Source: JADKAV01 sp037045455
GTDB lineage: Bacteria; Actinomycetota; Actinomycetes; S36-B12; UBA10799
NCBI GenBank assembly: GCA_037045455.1
Contig: JBAOIN010000016.1
Span: 62,001 to 126,000 of the forward strand
Direction: 5' to 3'
Length of the DNA stretch: 64,000 nt
A model generated the notes under the pieces. That model was not told the origin of the DNA, made no database searches, and was given only the letters and a program-made list of their open reading frames with translations. Position numbers and translations under genes: made by a program. Of this stretch, positions 59,936-64,000 are shown in pieces; position 1 is the first letter of the stretch; each line of letters opens with the position of its first letter.

Positions 59936-61267
59936 GTGGGGGCGCTGTTCGGCACCGATGGGGTGCGGGGGTTGGCGAACCGCGATGTGACCGCGGAGTT
60001 GGCACTGGACCTGTCGGTGTCAGCCGCGCATATCCTCTCCGAAGTCGGCCAGCGCCGCAGTGCCATCGTCGGGCGTGACCCGCGGGCCAGTGGCGAGTTC
60101 CTGCAGTCCGCGGTCGCTGCTGGTTTGGCCAGCGCCGGCGTCGATGTGTGGGACGTGGGGGTTCTGCCCACCCCGGCCGTCGCGTATCTGACGAAGACCC
60201 GCTCCGCCGATCTCGGGGTGATGCTGTCTGCGTCGCACAACGCCATGCCGGACAACGGCATCAAGTTCTTCAACGCCGAGGGCAACAAGCTGGCTGACGA
60301 GATCGAGGCCCAGATCGAAGCCCGGATGGGCGAGGAATGGCAGCGCCCCGTGGGTGACGCGGTCGGGCGGATCAGTTCGGATTCCGAGGGTGCCGACGAG
60401 TACGTCGCGCATCTGCTGACGACTGTGGACTCCTTGTCGGGTCTGAAGGTCGTCGTGGACGGTGCCAATGGTGCTGCCAGCCAGGTGGCCCCGCTGACCT
60501 ACCGGGAGGCTGGGGCGGAGGTCATCGCGATCCACTGCGCACCCGACGGCTACAACATCAACCGGGACTGCGGTTCCACACATCTTGGTGACCTCCAGAA
60601 GGCGGTCGTCGAGCACGGCGCGGATCTGGGAATAGGACACGACGGCGACGCCGATCGGTGCCTGGCCGTCGACGCGTCCGGTGCCCTGGTGGACGGTGAC
60701 CAGTTGATGGCCATCATCGCGCTGGCCATGCGCGACGCCGGACGTTTGGCGCACGACACGGTCGTGGCCACCGTCATGGCCAACCTCGGTTTCAAGCAGG
60801 CGATGCAGCGGGAGTCCATTTCCGTGGTCGAGACAGCGGTGGGGGACCGGTACGTGCTGGAGGCCATGCTCGCCTCGGGTTACGTGCTCGGGGGCGAGCA
60901 GAGCGGCCATGTCGTGATGACCGAGCATGCCACCACCGGCGACGGCTTGCTGACCGCCCTGCAGGTGATGAACCGCATGGTCGCTACAGGAGCCTCGCTG
61001 GCGGAGCTGGCCGGTGTGATGCGCCGGCTGCCGCAGGTCCTCGTGAACGTTTCCGGCGTCGACAAGAACGCCCTCGAAACGTGTGGAGCCGTGTCAGACG
61101 CTGTGAGCGCTGCGCAGGAGCAACTCTCTGACAGCGGCAGGGTCCTGCTGCGTAAGTCGGGCACGGAACCGCTGGTCCGGGTCATGGTCGAGGCGCAGGA
61201 CGAAGCCACCGCGACCGGGGTTGCGCAGTCGCTGGCGCAGACCGTCCGCGACCACTTGTCGCTCTAG
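59936..61267 (+). CDS. glmM: Phosphoglucosamine mutase
   Basis: 443 residues from GTG 59936. Converts glucosamine-6-phosphate to glucosamine-1-phosphate for UDP-GlcNAc. FGTDGVRGLAN is the start, the phosphoserine is S100 in LSASHNAMPDNG, the magnesium loop is GHDGDADRCLA, and RKSGTEPLVRVM binds the sugar phosphate. The open frame upstream of GTG lies inside rpsI and was not used. Linkage to rpsI is common in actinobacteria. Confidence 0.94.
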   Translation: MGALFGTDGVRGLANRDVTAELALDLSVSAAHILSEVGQRRSAIVGRDPRASGEFLQSAVAAGLASAGVDVWDVGVLPTPAVAYLTKTRSADLGVMLSASHNAMPDNGIKFFNAEGNKLADEIEAQIEARMGEEWQRPVGDAVGRISSDSEGADEYVAHLLTTVDSLSGLKVVVDGANGAASQVAPLTYREAGAEVIAIHCAPDGYNINRDCGSTHLGDLQKAVVEHGADLGIGHDGDADRCLAVDASGALVDGDQLMAIIALAMRDAGRLAHDTVVATVMANLGFKQAMQRESISVVETAVGDRYVLEAMLASGYVLGGEQSGHVVMTEHATTGDGLLTALQVMNRMVATGASLAELAGVMRRLPQVLVNVSGVDKNALETCGAVSDAVSAAQEQLSDSGRVLLRKSGTEPLVRVMVEAQDEATATGVAQSLAQTVRDHLSL

Positions 61268-61276
61268 CGGGGATAC

Positions 61277-62611
61277 GTGCGGCGCTGGGGAGTGCAGGCG
61301 CGATCGACACTCGTGGCCGTCCTGGTCGTGGCAGCGGCCCTCGTCCTGCTGAGCCTGGGCGTCTACGTCGTTCTCGACCGGACTCTCGCGGCCGATGTGC
61401 AGTCGTCGACCATGGAGCGCGCGGAGCAGACGGCGGCTCTGGCCGGCGACGATCTCGATGCAGCGTCAGCCGCCGTCCGCCAGGAGACCGGAACTGACAC
61501 GCTCCTTCAGGTCGTCGACTCAGCCGGACAGGTGCTCGTGTCATCGCCAGACGCTGATGGCCGGGCGCCGCTGCTCGTGCCAGCGGGTCAGGCCGCCTCC
61601 GGGGTGAGCATCGACGGGCAGCCGTATGTGGTGGCCAGTGTGCCTGCGGAGTCCCGGTCGGGTCGTTTGACCATCCTCGCAGCGCAATCCCTGGAGCCGG
61701 TGGAACGCACACTGCGGACGGTGCTGATCGCCTTGGGTGCGATCGGGCCGTTGCTGCTGATCGCTGTGGGCGTCGCCACCTGGCTGGCGGTGGGAAACTC
61801 TCTGTCCAGCGTGCGCAGCATCCGCACTCGCGTCGAGGACATCAGCGTGGCCGACTTGTCCGAACGCGTTCCGGTGCCGCCAGCCAAGGATGAGATCCGA
61901 CGGTTGGCTTTGACGATGAATCACATGCTTGCCGACCTCGATCACGCCATGAGCTCGCAGCGGCAGTTCGTGGCCGACGCGAGCCATGAGTTGCGCAGTC
62001 CTGTTGCGGCTCTGCAGACCACACTCGAAGTCGCCCAGCGCACTGGCGCCGGTCTCTCCCCGGCGGACCTCGACAGCGTGACCGACGATGTGCATCGACT
62101 CGGGCAACTCGTCTCCGACCTGCTGCTGTTGGCGCGCATGGCGGATACGCCCGGTGGCCTGCGAGAGGTGGACGTCGACCTCGATGACGTCGTCCGTGCG
62201 CAGGCCGCCCGCCTTCGAGACGCATCTGATCTGCAGGTGCAGGTCCGCGCAGATCCTGCACGCGTGCTGGGCGACCCCGGCCAGCTCACTCGAGCCGTCG
62301 CCAACCTGGCGGAGAACGCGGCCCGCTTCGCGCGGCAACAGGTACTCCTCACGGTCACAACTGCCGGGGACCGGGCCGTGGTGCGCGTGGAGGATGACGG
62401 GCCTGGCATTCCCGAGGACCGGCGACAGGAGGTGTTCGACCGCTTCGTGCGCCTTGATGAGCACCGGGCGCGCGACGACGGTGGAACTGGCCTCGGTCTG
62501 GCCATTGTGCGGGAGATCGTGCAACGCCACGGCGGCGAGGTCGAGCTACATGACAGCGACCTCGGCGGCGCTCAGGTCGTCATGAGGTTCCCACTCGCGT
62601 CGAGTGTGTAG
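61277..62611 (+). CDS. Sensor histidine kinase with extracellular domain
   Basis: 444 residues, GTG start 9 bases after glmM. Membrane helices lie at about 9-31 and 153-176, with a sensor domain of about 120 residues between. A HAMP segment follows, then FVADASHELRSP with the phosphorylated His236, then LRDASD..., LAENAARFARQQ, VEDDGPGIPE, VFDRFVRLDEHRARDDGGTGLGL (core GTGLGLAIVREIV). The 3' end overlaps the convergent response regulator gene by 40 bases, an unusual arrangement for a cognate pair. The signal is unknown. Confidence 0.9.
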   Translation: MRRWGVQARSTLVAVLVVAAALVLLSLGVYVVLDRTLAADVQSSTMERAEQTAALAGDDLDAASAAVRQETGTDTLLQVVDSAGQVLVSSPDADGRAPLLVPAGQAASGVSIDGQPYVVASVPAESRSGRLTILAAQSLEPVERTLRTVLIALGAIGPLLLIAVGVATWLAVGNSLSSVRSIRTRVEDISVADLSERVPVPPAKDEIRRLALTMNHMLADLDHAMSSQRQFVADASHELRSPVAALQTTLEVAQRTGAGLSPADLDSVTDDVHRLGQLVSDLLLLARMADTPGGLREVDVDLDDVVRAQAARLRDASDLQVQVRADPARVLGDPGQLTRAVANLAENAARFARQQVLLTVTTAGDRAVVRVEDDGPGIPEDRRQEVFDRFVRLDEHRARDDGGTGLGLAIVREIVQRHGGEVELHDSDLGGAQVVMRFPLASSV

Positions 62612-63261
62612 CCGAACCCCCGCACCGTCTTGATCGTCTGCACCCCGAACGGGACATCGACCTTCCTCCGCAGATATCCGACGTACACCTCTACGACGTT
62701 CAACGGGCCTTCGAAGTGGGGGTCCCATACATGGTCGAGTAACTGCGCCTTGGTGAGAACGGTGCCTGCGTTGCGCATGAGGTACTCCAGCAGGGCGTAC
62801 TCACGAGGGGTCAGTTCGATGGGTGTGCCACGACGCGTGACCGTCCTGGTCGCCGGGTCGAGGACGAGGTCGCCCACGACCAGCTCCGGCGGCCGTTCCG
62901 CGGGGATCCGTCGAAGGAGGGCGCGGATGCGGGCCAGCAGGACGACGAAACTGAACGGTTTGGTGAGGTAGTCGTCGGCCCCCATGTCCAGGGCGTCGGC
63001 TTGGTCATATTCCCCGTCTTTCGCGGTCAGCATCAACACGGGGGTCCAGACGCCTGCCCCGCGCAGCTGCTCGAGGACGCGGTAACCACTCAAACCCGGC
63101 AGCATGAGATCCAGAATGATCAGGTCGTAGGTCTGGTGATTTCCAGCCCACAAAGCGTCTGGGCCGTTGTGCACCTCGTCGACGCCGAAGCCCTCGGCCT
63201 CCAAGCCGCGCCGGATAGCAGCAGCAAGATGCTTCTCGTCGTCGACGACAAGGACTCGCAT
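62572..63261 (-). CDS. OmpR-family response regulator
   Basis: 229 residues from ATG 63261 (the frame extends to 63345 but the protein should begin MRVLVVDDE). Asp51 in ILDLMLPG accepts the phosphate, Lys is in DDYLTKPFS, and the C-terminal winged helix has LTPREYALLEYLMRNAG and VYVGYLRRKVD. It is convergent with the kinase and divergent from a membrane protein, with two pairs of 11-base-spaced repeats in between that fit its binding mode. Confidence 0.92.
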   Translation of the reverse strand: MRVLVVDDEKHLAAAIRRGLEAEGFGVDEVHNGPDALWAGNHQTYDLIILDLMLPGLSGYRVLEQLRGAGVWTPVLMLTAKDGEYDQADALDMGADDYLTKPFSFVVLLARIRALLRRIPAERPPELVVGDLVLDPATRTVTRRGTPIELTPREYALLEYLMRNAGTVLTKAQLLDHVWDPHFEGPLNVVEVYVGYLRRKVDVPFGVQTIKTVRGFGYTLDASGNLMTT

Positions 63262-63295
63262 GACTTCCCTCGCTCCGGGCCGATGTGAAGTGTCG

Positions 63296-63354
63296 CTCAG
63301 CGTTCCTGAGAACACGCTGAGAACGGTCGTTTCGCCTCTCAGCATCCTCTCAGC
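63296..63354. promoter_or_regulatory. Two opposed pairs of 11-base direct repeats (response regulator boxes)
   Basis: CTGAGAAC at 63306-63313 and 63317-63324, and CTCTCAGC at 63336-63343 and 63347-63354. Each pair has an 11-base period, and the pairs are inverted relative to each other (shared half-site TCTCAG). An extra CTCAG at 63296-63300 makes a small dyad with the first box. This is how OmpR/PhoB-type dimers bind, and the site lies between the regulator gene and the divergent membrane protein gene. Confidence 0.65.
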
Positions 63355-63377
63355 GAGATTGCGTCAGAGTCGCCGTC

Positions 63378-64000
63378 ATGACTGCTGTTGAAACCAAGGT
63401 GCCTGTTCTGAGCCAGCGGGTTCTGAACAAAGTCCCTGAAGTAACCATCTTCTTCTGGATCATCAAGATCCTCTGTACGACGGTGGGGGAGTCCGCCGCC
63501 GACTTCCTGAACGTCAATATGAACTGGGGGCTGACGGCCACCTCGATCCTCACCGGGGTCCTGCTCGCTGTGGCCCTGACCGTGCAGATGTCGCTGCGGC
63601 GCTACGTGGCCGGCGTCTACTGGCTGACCGTCGTCTTCGTCAGCGTCTTCGGCACCCTCGTCACCGACAACCTCACCGACTCCCTCGGGGTTCCTCTCCA
63701 GGTGAGCACGGTCGTGTTCTCACTGCTGCTGGGTGCGGTCTTCGCGGCGTGGTACGCGAGTGAGAAGACGCTGTCGATCCATTCCATCTACACCCGTCGC
63801 CGGGAGGCGTTCTACTGGCTGGCCATCCTGGTCACGTTCGCGCTGGGCACCGCCGTCGGCGACCTCATCTCCGAGGATCTGGGCGTCGGCTACTTCTGGA
63901 CCGGTGTCCTGTGTGCGGTGCTGATCGGGGCAACGACGATCGCCTGGCGGCTCGGGCTCAACGCGGTCCTCGCGTTCTGGATCGCCTACATCCTCACTCG
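63378..64000 (+). CDS. COG4705-like multi-helix membrane protein, 5' part (runs off window)
   Basis: From ATG 63378 the frame is open to the window edge, about 207 residues. It has at least six hydrophobic helices in a repeated pattern: each of two halves contains T-x-G-D/E acidic motifs (CTTVGESAADFLN, FGTLVTDNLTDSLGV, GTAVGDLISEDLGVGY). This matches the uncharacterised COG4705 membrane proteins. Its location across a regulator box from a two-component system suggests it is the regulated target. Function and substrate are unknown. Confidence 0.75.
   Translation, partial: MTAVETKVPVLSQRVLNKVPEVTIFFWIIKILCTTVGESAADFLNVNMNWGLTATSILTGVLLAVALTVQMSLRRYVAGVYWLTVVFVSVFGTLVTDNLTDSLGVPLQVSTVVFSLLLGAVFAAWYASEKTLSIHSIYTRRREAFYWLAILVTFALGTAVGDLISEDLGVGYFWTGVLCAVLIGATTIAWRLGLNAVLAFWIAYILT

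Overview
The window is chromosomal DNA of a high-GC actinobacterium. Gene order near 23-34 kb resembles that of mycobacteria (gpmA / mshA / YbjN / phoU / senX3-regX3, then lpqE-like / carD / ispD / ispF / cysS / rRNA methyltransferase). Other actinobacterial marks are mshA (mycothiol), a CarD regulator, an RpoA and SecY of actinobacterial type, ATGA/GTGA/TGATG stop-start overlaps and frequent GTG starts. I cannot name the genus. I see no tRNA, rRNA, CRISPR, IS element or prophage.

Layout. 1-4.7 kb: a nucleoside ABC importer (ATPase, two permeases) coupled to cdd and add. 4.7-10.3 kb: a thioesterase, a small membrane protein, LarE, and the helicase-associated protein + XPB helicase pair. 10.5-17.5 kb: a small unknown protein with a rich upstream region, then a four-gene minus-strand cell-surface glucan locus (lectin-like secreted protein, BcsB-like protein, family 2 glycosyltransferase, GH1 glucosidase) beside a UDP-GlcNAc 2-epimerase. 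17.6-19.4 kb: groEL under two CIRCE operators. 19.4-22.0 kb: a pentameric ligand-gated ion channel fused to a type-1 periplasmic binding domain and a TPR-like cytoplasmic segment. 22-28 kb: gpmA, YbjN, mshA, phoU, senX3-regX3 with a PHO-box-like direct repeat. 28-34 kb: lpqE-like / carD / PIN-TRAM / isoprenoid and translation genes. 34.7-39 kb: str operon. 39-48.5 kb: S10 and spc clusters. 48.7-49.2 kb: a BrnT/BrnA toxin-antitoxin pair in antisense. 49.4-56.8 kb: secY-adk-map, then infA-rpmJ-rpsM-rpsK-rpsD-rpoA-rplQ and truA. 56.8-64 kb: an active-site-degenerate serine hydrolase, carbamate kinase, rplM-rpsI-glmM, and a two-component system facing a membrane protein cut by the window edge.

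The most striking property of the sequence is a set of more than 60 reading-frame breaks in genes that must be functional (tuf, fusA, rplB, rplC, rplD, rplX and others). About 48 of them fall between 39.3 and 47.3 kb. Each can be repaired by removing one or, in four cases, two extra bases, usually a C or G that is not in a homopolymer run, and as far as I can align by eye each extra base can be placed between two codons. The sensible first explanation is uncorrected sequencing or assembly error, so I annotate the genes across the breaks and state where they are. Two apparent oddities, an ispD-ispF fusion and a long rplV tail, disappear once this is allowed for. The best genuine biological novelty is the ligand-gated channel fusion.
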